Source of the DNA: Pseudomonadota bacterium
Lineage (GTDB): Bacteria; Pseudomonadota; Gammaproteobacteria; Steroidobacterales; Steroidobacteraceae
NCBI GenBank assembly: GCA_021838635.1
Contig: JAKCDC010000016.1
Location: 376-57,996 of the forward strand
DNA: 57,621 bases
Reading direction: 5' to 3'
Under the pieces are notes generated by a model. That model saw nothing but the letters and a program-made list of their open reading frames with translations. It was not told the DNA's origin and made no database searches. Shown here in pieces: positions 37,293 to 46,059 of this stretch. The stretch's first letter is position 1. Each line of letters begins with the position of its first letter. A program made the position numbers and the translations under genes.

Positions 37293-37315
37293 CGGCCGCG
37301 GCGCCTCAGCGGCCG
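37293..37315. terminator. Hairpin between convergent genes
   Basis: A 7-bp perfect stem (CGGCCGC / GCGGCCG) with a 9-nt loop lies between the TonB receptor stop and the last codons of the glycosyltransferase gene. It is modest and could be chance in such GC-rich DNA. Confidence 0.35.
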
Positions 37316-38007
37316 TAGAGCTTAGCCAGCACCCGCGGGGAAACTCCGAGGAAATAAAGCGCCAGGCAGCCGAGATTGCGCCCGCTGCGGCGGTACCAGC
37401 CGTCTCCTCGCCAGCGTTCCGCGGAGGTGCACGCGACTGCCGAGAGGACCGAAAGACGCCGCCGGCCGATGCGGCGTACCAGTTCGACATCTTCCATCAG
37501 CCGCCAGGCCTGATACCCACCGAGGGCGTGGTAGAACGCCCGGTGCACGAGCAGACCTTGATCGCCGTAGGCCAGGCCCAGCGCGCGCACCCGCCAGGCG
37601 ACGAGGCGTTCCAGGCGGCGCGCGCGCGGATCGGGGTCATCGAGCGCGAACTGAAAGGTCGCAGCACCTTCGCGACTCTCGGCCCGCGCGATGAACACCC
37701 GCGCCGCCGCGCACCACTCTCTACTCAGCACCGTATCGGCGTGCAGAAACAGCAACCACTGCCCGCGAGCCTGCAGCGCACCCTGATGCAGTTGGATTCC
37801 GCGACCGGGCGGCCCGTGCACGACGCGCGCGCCGTTCTGCGTGGCCGTTGTCACTGTCTCATCGGAGGAGCCGCCGTCAACGACGATGATTTCGAGCGCA
37901 CCGGCACAGGCGGCGAGCGTCCTCGGCAGGTGACGCGCGGCATTCAGTGTCGGGATGATGACCGATACGTCGAGGCGCGCATCGCCGATCTCGGGCACGC
38001 TGGACAT
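37306..38007 (-). CDS. Family 2 glycosyltransferase, TIGR04283 type
   Basis: A 233-residue GT-A glycosyltransferase. The nucleotide-binding start is VSVIIPTLNAARHLPRTL, then VVDGGSSDET and HADT (the metal-binding DxD-like site). The C-terminus has RLMEDVELVRRIGRRRL and WYRRSGRNLGCLALYFLGVS. Size and motifs fit the TIGR04283 group, often encoded near arsenosugar or TVP38/ArsS-type genes, which is where the idea of a metalloid link comes from. It is the last gene of a six-gene unit, starting 6 bp after the oxidoreductase stop. Its acceptor is unknown. Confidence 0.85.
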   Translation of the reverse strand: MSSVPEIGDARLDVSVIIPTLNAARHLPRTLAACAGALEIIVVDGGSSDETVTTATQNGARVVHGPPGRGIQLHQGALQARGQWLLFLHADTVLSREWCAAARVFIARAESREGAATFQFALDDPDPRARRLERLVAWRVRALGLAYGDQGLLVHRAFYHALGGYQAWRLMEDVELVRRIGRRRLSVLSAVACTSAERWRGDGWYRRSGRNLGCLALYFLGVSPRVLAKLYGR

Positions 38008-38013
38008 GGCCTG

Positions 38014-39432
38014 TCACGGTAGATGCGACAACAGGCGCACCAGCCGCCGCGGCCCAGGACTGAAGAGCTTCGGGGCAAAGAACGCGCTGGCGCTCGCCTT
38101 GGCAATCTCCCCGAGAGTCGGGTACGGGAAGATGACCCCGGTGAGCGCCCCGAGACTCAGTCGGCGGGTGATGGCAAGACCCCACAGCCCCACCAGTTCA
38201 CCGGCGTGAGCCCCGAGCAGATCCGCACCCAGCACTCGGCCGCGCCGATCGGTGATCACCTTGATGCCGCCGCGAGCCACTCCTTCGGCGCGTGCGCGGT
38301 CGTTGGCAGCGAATTGCGCCCGCACCACCTGGATGCTCGCTCCATAGCGCTCACGGGCCTCGCATTCGGTCATCCCCACGTGTGCCAGCTCCGGATCAGT
38401 GTAGGTCACCCATGGCAGCGCTCGGTAATCGACCCGCGCCGGCAGACGAAACAGCGCATTGCGGATCACGATGCCCGCCTGATAACCGGCCACGTGCGTG
38501 AACTGAGGCCGGCCGAGGACGTCACCGAGCGCGTAAATGCGTCGATTCGTGGTGCGCAGCCGAGCGTCGACGAAGATACCGTCGGGCCCGTGAGCGACGC
38601 CTGCGCCCTCGAGCCCGAGCCCCGCGACCCGCGGCGCGCGACCGGCGGCCACGAGCAGATGCGAACCGTGCACCTCCGACCCGTCGGCGCAGCGAACCTG
38701 GATGGACGGGCCTGAGCGGGTGAGCGCACTCACCGCGACATGCTCGCAGACTGTGACACCCTCGCTGCGCAACTGCTCGCGCAGGATCTCGGTGAACTGC
38801 GGATCATCGCGCAACAGCACCGTGGCGCGCTCAAGGAGTGTGACGCGGCTGCCGAGGCGCACAAACGCCTGCGCCATTTCGACCCCGATCGGCCCGCCGC
38901 CCAGGATCAACAGATGCTCGGGGCGTTCAGTCAGCTCGAACAGCGTCTCGTTGGTGAGCGCCCCGAGTCCCTCCAGGCCCGCGATCGGCGGCTGCACTGC
39001 AGCGGATCCCGTGGCGATGACGCACCGCCGGGCGCGCACCGTGACGCCGCCGCCACTGATCTGGTCGCGGCCGGTAAAGGTCGCGCTGGCGCGGATCACC
39101 CGCACACCCAGCCCCTCCAGGCGCTCGACGGAATCATGTGGGGCAATCTGGGCAATCACCGCGTGGACGTGCCGCATGACGGCTGCAAAGTCGACGGGCC
39201 CGGGCATGGCTGCAACGCCGAGGTGCGTCGAGTGCCTGCTGGTGTGGGCCGCATGCGCAGCCGCGAGCAACGCCTTGGAGGGAATGCAGCCGTAGTTCAG
39301 GCAATCCCCGCCCATCGAGCCGCGCTCGAATAGCACGGTGCGCGCGCCGAGCTGCGCGGCTCCCACGGCGACCGACAATCCGCCCGCACCGGCACCGATC
39401 ACACACAGATCGCACTCGAGCACCGCACTCAT
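38014..39432 (-). CDS. MerA-like FAD-dependent pyridine nucleotide-disulfide oxidoreductase
   Basis: A 472-residue flavoprotein from ATG 39432, which overlaps the ABC ATPase stop as ATGA. The FAD fold is GAGAGGLS (13-20), the redox disulfide Cys44/Cys49 is in GGDCLNYGCIPSK, the NAD fold is LILGGGPIGVEMAQAF and the second FAD motif is RIYALGDVLG. The catalytic His-Pro-Thr-Leu-Ser-Glu of lipoamide dehydrogenases is PYPTLGE here (Tyr for His), as in mercuric reductase, but the C-terminal Cys pair and N-terminal metal domain of MerA are absent. The electron acceptor is thus unknown; the operon context suggests a small imported or modified compound. Confidence 0.88.
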   Translation of the reverse strand: MSAVLECDLCVIGAGAGGLSVAVGAAQLGARTVLFERGSMGGDCLNYGCIPSKALLAAAHAAHTSRHSTHLGVAAMPGPVDFAAVMRHVHAVIAQIAPHDSVERLEGLGVRVIRASATFTGRDQISGGGVTVRARRCVIATGSAAVQPPIAGLEGLGALTNETLFELTERPEHLLILGGGPIGVEMAQAFVRLGSRVTLLERATVLLRDDPQFTEILREQLRSEGVTVCEHVAVSALTRSGPSIQVRCADGSEVHGSHLLVAAGRAPRVAGLGLEGAGVAHGPDGIFVDARLRTTNRRIYALGDVLGRPQFTHVAGYQAGIVIRNALFRLPARVDYRALPWVTYTDPELAHVGMTECEARERYGASIQVVRAQFAANDRARAEGVARGGIKVITDRRGRVLGADLLGAHAGELVGLWGLAITRRLSLGALTGVIFPYPTLGEIAKASASAFFAPKLFSPGPRRLVRLLSHLP

Positions 39433-40175
39433 CGGCAACCCCCTTCGGTCATAGGTCCCGCTTGCGGCGCGGGGCGAACGCACGGACCCTGCGCGCCGCG
39501 CACCCGGTCGATGACCGTTGCGCCGGACGCATCGGTCCGCAGCGCGAGCACCGTTCCGCCCGCCGCCTCGGCATCGGCCACATCGTGGGTCACCAGCAGA
39601 ACCGGCAACGCGGCCGCTGCTGCGTGTGAGAACACGAATTGCCGAAATTCCGCGCGCAGGTCCGCATCGAGCCTATTGAATGGCTCATCAAGCAGCAACA
39701 CTTGCGGCTCGGCGAGCAACAGTCGCAGCAGCGCCACGCGGGCGCGTTGCCCTCCGGAGAGCGTTCCCGGGTCGCGCGGCGCGAAGCCCTCCAGCCCGGC
39801 TTGCGCCAGCACTGCCGCGATGCGGGCGCCTCGCGCGCTGCGGCCGCGCACCGTGCGCGCCAGTCCAAACGCCAGATTCTCACCCACCGTCAGGTGGGGA
39901 AAGAGCAGATCATCCTGGAACAGTGTACCGATCCGGCGCCGCTCGGCCGCGAGCGGGGTGACTTCGCGCGCGCCCACCCAGATCCGCCCTGCGGCACGGA
40001 ACGGACCGGTGAGCGTGCCGCCCAGAAAGCTCAGCAACGTCGATTTGCCCGAACCGCTCGGCCCCATCAGCGTCACCACCGCCCCTGGGGCGATCTGCTC
40101 GGTCAGCGGCGGAATGAGAACGCGCTCATCGAGGACGATCGAAACCTGCTCCAGACGTAATCCGGCAGCACTCAC
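39429..40175 (-). CDS. ynjD: ABC transporter ATP-binding protein, YnjD-like
   Basis: A 248-residue ATPase. Walker A is GPSGSGKS (about residues 38-45), Q-loop is in GTLFQDDLLFPHLTVGENL, the signature is TLSGGQRARVALLR, Walker B is VLLLDEPFNRLD, and the H-switch is LLVTHDVADAE. From GTG 40175 its start overlaps the permease stop by 4 bp (GTGA); an ATG at 40196 is less likely. Together with the permease and binding protein it forms a YnjBCD-type importer. This group has no proven substrate. Confidence 0.9.
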   Translation of the reverse strand: MSAAGLRLEQVSIVLDERVLIPPLTEQIAPGAVVTLMGPSGSGKSTLLSFLGGTLTGPFRAAGRIWVGAREVTPLAAERRRIGTLFQDDLLFPHLTVGENLAFGLARTVRGRSARGARIAAVLAQAGLEGFAPRDPGTLSGGQRARVALLRLLLAEPQVLLLDEPFNRLDADLRAEFRQFVFSHAAAAALPVLLVTHDVADAEAAGGTVLALRTDASGATVIDRVRGAQGPCVRPAPQAGPMTEGGCR

Positions 40176-41917
40176 GAGCCACTCCTCGCCGGCCACGTGC
40201 CGCGCGTGAACCGCGGCACCAGCACCGCAAGCCCATACCCGGCGAGCGGGAGGACCGATTGCACCACGGCAAACACTCCGGTGACGCGCCGATCACCACC
40301 GCTTGCGAGCGTCACCGCTTCGGTTGTCAGTGTCACGACTCGGCCGGCGCCGGCAAAGATCGTCGGCAGGTATTGATCGACGCTGACGGCGACACCAATC
40401 GCGGCGGCGACCAGCACGGGCCGCAGCAGCAGCGGTAGTTTGATGCGCAGAAATACGCGCCCGGGCGAGGCACCGAGCGCGAGGGCAGTCCGTGCGTAAC
40501 GCGGATCCAGGGCCCGCCACGGATCGGCCAGCGACAGGAACACGTACGGCAGCACGAACAGCAGGTGCGACCAGATCACGGCCAGCAGCGTCCCGTCGAG
40601 GCGCAGGAGCGTGAACAACACCTGCGTGCCGAACAGGAACGCGATCTGCGGCACGAGCAGCGGCACATAGAGCAGCCACAGTGCTCGCGAGCGCACCTGT
40701 ATACCGCTGCGCTGTTCCTGCTCCAGGCAGGCCAGCACGAGCAGCAGTGCCACGGCACTGGCGGCGGCCGCCACCAGCAGTGTCGTGCTGAGCGGCCAGA
40801 GAAGCGTCCCGGCCTGCTGTCGCCATACTGCAGCGCTGCAGCGCTGCGGCAGCAGATCGGGGAAGCGCCAACCGGCCGCAACAGACCACACCGCCAATGC
40901 GAGCAACGAGGCCGCCCCGAGCAGGGTGAGTCCCCCGACGAGGCCGCGCGCGAGCGCTGCGAGCGCTCCGAGCACACTGTGGCGCGCGCCGCGCGCAATC
41001 CACCGGCGCGCGAGGCGCCCGATCAGCACCTCTCCGGCGCGCCACACGGCAATGCTGGCCACGACAATGCCGAGCTGCAGCAGCGCGGCGGCGGCGGCCG
41101 GGAAGTACAGCCGTACGTGTGGCGAGCTGAACCACCGCAGCGCCAGCACGCTCAGAGTCGGTGGGTTACCCGGACCGAGGATCAGTGCCATGTCCACCAC
41201 CGAGAGCGCATACGCGAGCACCGCGTAGATCGGCAGGCGCAACTGCGCATAGATCTGCGGCAGCACGAGTTTCAGCCACGCGTTGGTGCGTCCGTAGCCG
41301 AGCGCCGCGGCGGCCTGGAGCTGACGTTGCACCGGGACTTGGCCCAGTGCGCTCAGGCTCATCAACAGCAGATAGGGAATTTCCTTGACCACCAATCCCA
41401 CGGTGAGCGCGATGCCATACGGGTCCTGGACGGTGGCGATGTCCGGCGGCTGGTGCCAGCCGGTGAGCCACGGCGAGAGCAAGCGGACGATCCAGCCGCT
41501 CGGCGCGAGCAGAAACGCGACGCCGATCGCCATCGCCGCATGCGGTGCGGCGAGGATCGGCCCCATCAGACCGCGGACCATGCGTCCGGGCGGCCGCTGC
41601 GCCAGATGCGCACAGCACCCGAACACCAGGGCTACCGCCAGGATCGTCGCGCTGAGTCCGCTGGTCAGCGTCAGACCGATGGCGGTGCCAATGCCCGGTT
41701 GGGCCCAGAGCGCGCGCCACGGAGCCAACGTCCAGTGCCGCCTCTGCAGTCCCGGCAGCCACCCGAACGCCGGCAGCGCCGTTCCGAGTACCCCTGCACC
41801 AATAGGCACGAGAAACAGCGCCACGGTGGCCCACGGCGCATATCGCAGCCAGCCGTGGGAGCGCCGGCGGTCGGGGGCCGGCGGCAGTTGCGCTGCGAGT
41901 GCCTCGCCGTTCGTCAC
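40172..41917 (-). CDS. ynjC: ABC transporter fused permease, YnjC-like
   Basis: A 581-residue permease with about twelve hydrophobic segments, i.e. two fused binding-protein-dependent transport units. Each half has an EAA-like loop: AAALGYGRTNAWLKLVLPQIY and TALALGASPGRVFLRIKLPL. The GTG start at 41917 overlaps the binding-protein stop by 4 bp (GTGA); a longer frame from 42016 would lie inside the preceding gene. Double permeases of this length are typical of the YnjC group. Confidence 0.9.
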   Translation of the reverse strand: MTNGEALAAQLPPAPDRRRSHGWLRYAPWATVALFLVPIGAGVLGTALPAFGWLPGLQRRHWTLAPWRALWAQPGIGTAIGLTLTSGLSATILAVALVFGCCAHLAQRPPGRMVRGLMGPILAAPHAAMAIGVAFLLAPSGWIVRLLSPWLTGWHQPPDIATVQDPYGIALTVGLVVKEIPYLLLMSLSALGQVPVQRQLQAAAALGYGRTNAWLKLVLPQIYAQLRLPIYAVLAYALSVVDMALILGPGNPPTLSVLALRWFSSPHVRLYFPAAAAALLQLGIVVASIAVWRAGEVLIGRLARRWIARGARHSVLGALAALARGLVGGLTLLGAASLLALAVWSVAAGWRFPDLLPQRCSAAVWRQQAGTLLWPLSTTLLVAAAASAVALLLVLACLEQEQRSGIQVRSRALWLLYVPLLVPQIAFLFGTQVLFTLLRLDGTLLAVIWSHLLFVLPYVFLSLADPWRALDPRYARTALALGASPGRVFLRIKLPLLLRPVLVAAAIGVAVSVDQYLPTIFAGAGRVVTLTTEAVTLASGGDRRVTGVFAVVQSVLPLAGYGLAVLVPRFTRGTWPARSGS

Positions 41918-43119
41918 GGTGTGTAGCGCCGCTCCCAGGCTGCCGCGAGCCGCACGGCCCAGGTGGGATGCGGCTCGGGCAACACGTGGCGCAGCGCAGC
42001 CGGCGGCGGCATCCACGGATCGCTCGCCTGCGCGCGAAACCGCGCGCGTTGCGCCTCGGTGAGCTTCGCCAGATCAAGCACCGTCGGTCCGCCGAGGGCG
42101 CGAATCTCTCCGGCCCGGGCTTGAGCTGCGGGCGAGAGCAGAAAATTGGCCACCACCATCGCCCCGGCCTTGTGCGGTGCATTGTAGGGAATGGCCACGA
42201 AGCTGGCGTTGCCGAGCGTACCGCCGGTGAGCACGACGGTGCGCACGCTCTTCGGCAGCCTTCCCGCGGCGACCTCAGCGGCCGCCGAGGCCGGATTGAA
42301 CGAGGGCATCAGGTCGATCTCCCCATCCTCGAGCAGCTGCCGTTCAGCCGGACCGCTCGCCGGATACTCCCGTCCGTGGCGCCAGAGGTACGGCTGCAGC
42401 TTCGCGAACCACCGCCACAGAGGCGCGCTCGCCGCGGCGAAGGCGGCCGGGGTCACCGGCCGCTGCAGTACCGCCGGGTCGGGCGCGAGCGCATAGAGCG
42501 CCTGCTCCAGAAACGCGACACCGAGGAAATTCTGCACCTGCGGAAAGGTGAACCGCCCGGGATGGCGCCGCACCCAGGCCGGGAATGCGCGGATATCGAG
42601 CGGCACATGTTTGACGTACGCCGAGTCATAAATGAACACCAGCTGCGCGGTGCGCCAGGGCGACTCGTAACCGTCGACCGGCACGGTGAAGTCGTAGCGG
42701 ACCTCGCGGTCGCCTCGACTCACCAGCCGATCGTTCGGCAGTCGCTGCGCGAACGGGCCATAGAGCAGCCCCCGGCGCCTCAGCGCATAGAAATTCGGAC
42801 CGTTGATCCAGATCAGGTCGATGGTTCCGTTGCGGTTCTGCCCGGCAGCCTTCTCGGCGATCACCTGCGTCACGGCCTGCGCAGTGTCCTCTAGCGGCAC
42901 CTCGCGCAGCGTCACGTCGCAACAGGTCGCCACTTGCCGCGACACCCACGCGATGTAGGCGTTGAAGCGCTCGCTGCCGCCCCAGGCATCGAAATAGACA
43001 TGCTGACCGCGCGCCCGCGCGAGCACGCCTGGCCAGTTGGACGCCACTGCAGGCCGCAGCGCGAGCAGCCCGAGCAACACACCAAGCGTTGCGGCGCGCA
43101 GCGTTCCCGGTACTCTCAT
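41914..43119 (-). CDS. ynjB: ABC transporter substrate-binding protein, YnjB-like
   Basis: A 401-residue periplasmic protein from ATG 43119, which overlaps the radical SAM stop as ATGA. A signal peptide (LGVLLGLLALRPAVA) is followed by the YnjB pattern: VYFDAWGGSERFNAYIAWV, then IDLIWINGPNFYALRRRGLL and VPVDGYESPWRTAQLVFIYD. There is no lipobox. The fold is of the iron/thiamin-type binding proteins, and YnjB ligands have not been established. It belongs to the six-gene unit. Confidence 0.9.
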   Translation of the reverse strand: MRVPGTLRAATLGVLLGLLALRPAVASNWPGVLARARGQHVYFDAWGGSERFNAYIAWVSRQVATCCDVTLREVPLEDTAQAVTQVIAEKAAGQNRNGTIDLIWINGPNFYALRRRGLLYGPFAQRLPNDRLVSRGDREVRYDFTVPVDGYESPWRTAQLVFIYDSAYVKHVPLDIRAFPAWVRRHPGRFTFPQVQNFLGVAFLEQALYALAPDPAVLQRPVTPAAFAAASAPLWRWFAKLQPYLWRHGREYPASGPAERQLLEDGEIDLMPSFNPASAAAEVAAGRLPKSVRTVVLTGGTLGNASFVAIPYNAPHKAGAMVVANFLLSPAAQARAGEIRALGGPTVLDLAKLTEAQRARFRAQASDPWMPPPAALRHVLPEPHPTWAVRLAAAWERRYTP

Positions 43120-44183
43120 CGCGCGCCACCCCGCGCCGCCGCACGCCGGGCCCGGGCGGCTTCGATCACCGGACCGAGCACGGCCTGATGAAATCGGTCG
43201 CAGCCGATGCACAGGTTCGCGTACGGTTCGCCTTTGGGAGTCAGTGTGCGCGAGGCTTCGACGAACTGCTCTTCGCTCCACCCGTAGGCAAGCCCCATGC
43301 GCTGCGGATGCCCGGAGGAGATCGCCGCATACGCCGGCTCCTCGGCCAGCGAGTCGAGGATGCCGATCAGATCCTCCTCCACTAAATTGCCGATCGGCAG
43401 GCGCGTTTTGATGCAGCACGGGAACACGTTGCCGGCCGGATCAACGGACACCTCCGAGCCGTTGTAGCGGTGCTCGAGAAAATTCAAGCCGCCCGACCAG
43501 CGATTGCAGAAATTATCCGCGAGCGTCGCCGTCGAGAGGCCGTTGTCCCACGCCCTGCCCCGCGGCCACAGCCGCCCGATCCAGGTATCGGCTGTCGCGC
43601 CGAAGAAATTGTAGGTCGGGCCGGCCGGCGGCGCTGCCTCGCTCGCGGTGGACACCGGCGCTGCGCTACCTCGCAAGCCGTGGGCCTCAAACAGACGCCT
43701 CAGGCGCTCCTTGAAGGCTCGTTGACGCGCCTGTCCCTGCATCCCGGAATGGAAATCATCCACCCCTGAGACCGAGAGCGTCGTCAGTCCGCGCGCGAGC
43801 AGCTCCTCCACGATGGTCTCGGTGAGCAGATCCCCGGTGGTCTGCACGATAAGTTCCACACCCCGTTGCTGCCGATATCGCGCCTGGATGCGCTGCATCG
43901 CCGGATACAGTACGCGCTCACGCACCGCATCGAGCAGCACTTCCCCGCCGGCGAGAATGATCCGTCCCGGGCGCTCCACCAGACTGCCGTCCGGCGCCGG
44001 ACACGCGCGATCAAGATAACTCAGGCGCGGCGGAAGGTGGTCGATGATACGCGGGAAGTTCTGTTCGGCCTCGGCCACCACCGCCTCGAGCGCCGAGCGG
44101 ACGTAGGGGCGGAACCGAGGCTCATAGCAGTGCCGGCACTTGCGATGGCAGGCCCAGGACAACACGTAGTAAATCGATTCCAC
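43116..44183 (-). CDS. Radical SAM protein, first gene of the ynjBCD unit
   Basis: A 355-residue protein from GTG 44183. The [4Fe-4S] motif is C12-x3-C16-x2-C19 in WACHRKCRHCYEP, very close to the N-terminus. A GG-E-like motif is in RIILAGGEVLLD. The C-terminus has extra cysteines (VFPCCIKTRL and NLCIGCDRFH), possibly a second cluster of the SPASM or related kind. The enzyme would cleave S-adenosylmethionine to start radical chemistry, the target being unknown. The stop codon overlaps the binding-protein start, so its product may feed, or act on, the imported compound. A longer frame to 44411 lacks good starts. It is divergent from the bufferin gene by 242 bp. Confidence 0.82.
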   Translation of the reverse strand: MESIYYVLSWACHRKCRHCYEPRFRPYVRSALEAVVAEAEQNFPRIIDHLPPRLSYLDRACPAPDGSLVERPGRIILAGGEVLLDAVRERVLYPAMQRIQARYRQQRGVELIVQTTGDLLTETIVEELLARGLTTLSVSGVDDFHSGMQGQARQRAFKERLRRLFEAHGLRGSAAPVSTASEAAPPAGPTYNFFGATADTWIGRLWPRGRAWDNGLSTATLADNFCNRWSGGLNFLEHRYNGSEVSVDPAGNVFPCCIKTRLPIGNLVEEDLIGILDSLAEEPAYAAISSGHPQRMGLAYGWSEEQFVEASRTLTPKGEPYANLCIGCDRFHQAVLGPVIEAARARRAAARGGAR

Positions 44184-44425
44184 TTCAGACGCACCACATC
44201 CGCTTGACCCGCTTCCGACATCAGGAGTACCGCCGCCGGCCGTAAAGCGCAACGACACCGCACATATTGCACGCTTGCCGCGCCGGACACGAGAGGCGGG
44301 GCGCACGACCGCAGCCCTGGACCGTAACCTTTGGGCGCACCGGCCTGAATACAGCGATAGAACCCGCGCGCCGCCACACTCGGCGGCGTACGGGTCGCAC
44401 GATCCGCCCACCCGGAGAATTCATC

Positions 44426-44773
44426 ATGCCCACCCGCAGCGCATCGCTCGCCATCGCTGGCGCCCTCGCCGCTCCGCTTGCCGCCGCCGGCGGCATGGCG
44501 ATGAACGGCTCGATGACGATGAATCAACGCCAGCACACCATGGCGGCGCTGCGCAGCGGAAAGTTCGTACGCTGCTTCGGGGTCGCACTCGCCGGCCACA
44601 ACGACTGCTACGCCGGACCGGGCACCACGTGCGCCGGCACGGCGAGCCGCAATTACCAAGGCAACGCGTTCAAACTGGTCCCGACGGGAACCTGCACGGC
44701 GATCAGCACCCCGTACATCACGATCGTCGATGGCCACGGTAGTCTCAGCAAGATCACCGAGACGGGGCGCTGA
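44426..44773 (+). CDS. bufA1: Bufferin precursor, DUF2282 family (BufA1)
   Basis: A 115-residue exported peptide. Start ATG 44426 has GGAG 8 bp upstream. A signal peptide ([17 protein letters not shown]) is followed by a Met-rich part ([11 protein letters not shown]), then the DUF2282 core with four cysteines: [13 protein letters not shown], then TTCAGTAS, then [10 protein letters not shown]. Bufferins are metal-binding RiPP-type proteins whose cysteines are modified by a multinuclear iron (MNIO, DUF692) enzyme with a BufC partner; they protect against copper stress. Here the two partner genes follow but are broken, so the precursor would stay unmodified unless another enzyme acts on it. Confidence 0.88.
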   Translation: MPTRSASLAIAGALAAPLAAAGGMAMNGSMTMNQRQHTMAALRSGKFVRCFGVALAGHNDCYAGPGTTCAGTASRNYQGNAFKLVPTGTCTAISTPYITIVDGHGSLSKITETGR

Positions 44774-44811
44774 GCGGCGCAGACCGAGCACTCCGCCCGG
44801 TGCGCACCGTC

Positions 44812-45324
44812 ATGTCTATGTCATACATCGCACCCGGGGGCCCGAACCCCGACGCCGTCCCCGCGCGGGCCGGCGTCGGGCTGAAGGCTGCCCATTACCA
44901 CCAGATCCTCGAATCCCGCCCGCCACTCGGGTTCTTCGAAGTGCATGCCGAGAACTACATGGGCGCCGGCGGTCCGCCGCATCGTTACCTCACAGCGATC
45001 CGCGCCGATTATCCGCTCTCGCTGCACGGCGTGGGACTGTCGATCGGTACGGACGGTCCGCTTGACAATCGACACCTGCGCCGCCTGGCGGCTCTGGTGC
45101 GTCGCTACGAGCCCGGACTGGTCTACGAGCATCTCGCGTGGTCTTCACATCGCGGTACGTTCTTCAATGATCTGCTACCGCTGCTACGCGGTGCAGCACC
45201 TACCCCGATCCCCGGTGCTCATCGGGTACGGGAACCGCTTTGCGGAGTTTCTCCACCAGCTCGGGGAGCTCGCAGCGCTGCGTTACCTCCCGGACGTGGC
45301 GGGCATCGAGCGCGCCCGGCTTGA
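44812..45324 (+). pseudogene. bufB: MNIO enzyme (DUF692, BufB), truncated and frameshifted
   Basis: The first about 125 residues are a normal DUF692 N-terminus: [20 protein letters not shown] followed by [17 protein letters not shown], then LHGVGLSIG and [16 protein letters not shown]. They include early iron ligands (H, E, N). Full MNIO enzymes have about 285 residues. After LLPLLRG (about 45190) the frame becomes unrelated (an Arg/Pro-rich tail to 45324), and in the next frame the C-terminal half of BufC begins. The later half of the enzyme, with its remaining ligands, is missing. This is best explained by one deletion of several hundred bases. The start ATG is at 44812; GTG at 44800 is possible. 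Confidence 0.8.
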
Positions 45325-45751
45325 GGCATATCACGCCGCAGAAGCCCCAGCGCTCAACCCCGGCGCACTCGCCCGCATTCCCGCACACCGGGCCGCGGAC
45401 CTGTGCTTCACGCTGCATCCCTCGGTGCGCCTGGTGCGCTCGCGCTTTGCGGCACTGACGATCTGGCGGATGAACGTCGTGGCGCCCGCATCCCCGCCCA
45501 CCGGCCTTGATGCGCGGACCGAAACCGCGCTGCTCGCACGCCCGGCTGCCGAGGTCGAGGTCGTTCGCCTCACGCCCGCCACGGCGGAATTTCTCACCGC
45601 GCTCGCCGCCGACCGTGCGCTGGGCGAGGCCTGCGAGCGCGCACAAACACTCCACGTGGCATTCAACTTGGCGGAACACCTGAGCGCCCTACTGGGGGGC
45701 GGCTGGGTCACGGCCGCGCATCTGAAGCGGCAACATAGAAAAGGTCATTGA
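45197..45751 (+). pseudogene. bufC: BufC (DUF2063) C-terminal fragment
   Basis: From about 45197 one reads [19 protein letters not shown], then [20 protein letters not shown] and IPAHRAADLCFTLHPSVRLV, ending LKRQHRKGH. This matches the second half of BufC/DUF2063-type proteins, which start with a roughly 90-residue DNA-binding-like domain missing here. No start codon in this frame is credible; upstream in-frame sequence is the MNIO gene out of register. The fragment would only be translated by frameshift or reinitiation. BufC normally helps the MNIO enzyme bind the bufferin. Confidence 0.78.
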
Positions 45752-45754
45752 ACG

Positions 45755-45943
45755 ATGTCCACCCGCACCCTGCCCCCCGGATGCTCTCAGTCCCCCTGGA
45801 CGGAGTCCGCCCTCCTGCCGCTCCTGCGGACGGCGCTCCGGGAGCCACAGCGGTCTCCCCAGGGCAGTACTACCGCCGGAAACGCCCCTAGTCGCGCCTG
45901 CGCCGCGATTCTAGTGCAGTGCTTCATTCTGTTCGGAACTTAA
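45755..45943 (+). CDS. Candidate small ORF after the bufC fragment
   Basis: An ATG 3 bp after the bufC stop opens a 62-codon frame. The product (CSQSPWTESALLPLLRTALR and a Ser/Gly-rich part, ending ILVQCFILFGT) has no recognised domain. A DoxX-type gene often ends bufferin operons, but this frame does not resemble one. It may be a remnant of it or not a gene at all. Confidence 0.2.
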   Translation: MSTRTLPPGCSQSPWTESALLPLLRTALREPQRSPQGSTTAGNAPSRACAAILVQCFILFGT

Positions 45944-46059
45944 GCGGCCAATGGCGCGAATGACCTTTTGCAGACTGATCGGCGTGCGCGTGCCCGTCCC
46001 GGGGCTGCACGCGCTGATCGCGATTCGCCGCATGAACATGCGCGGCGCGACCGACCCGC

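Noticed and set aside
38014-39432. Mercuric reductase or lipoamide dehydrogenase label for the flavoprotein
   Set aside because: No C-terminal Cys pair for mercury, and the lipoamide-type catalytic His is replaced by Tyr.
40565-41926. 453-codon plus-strand frame opposite the YnjC permease
   Set aside because: Gln/Arg/Glu-rich shadow, no start signal, and the permease frame has membrane segments and coupled starts.
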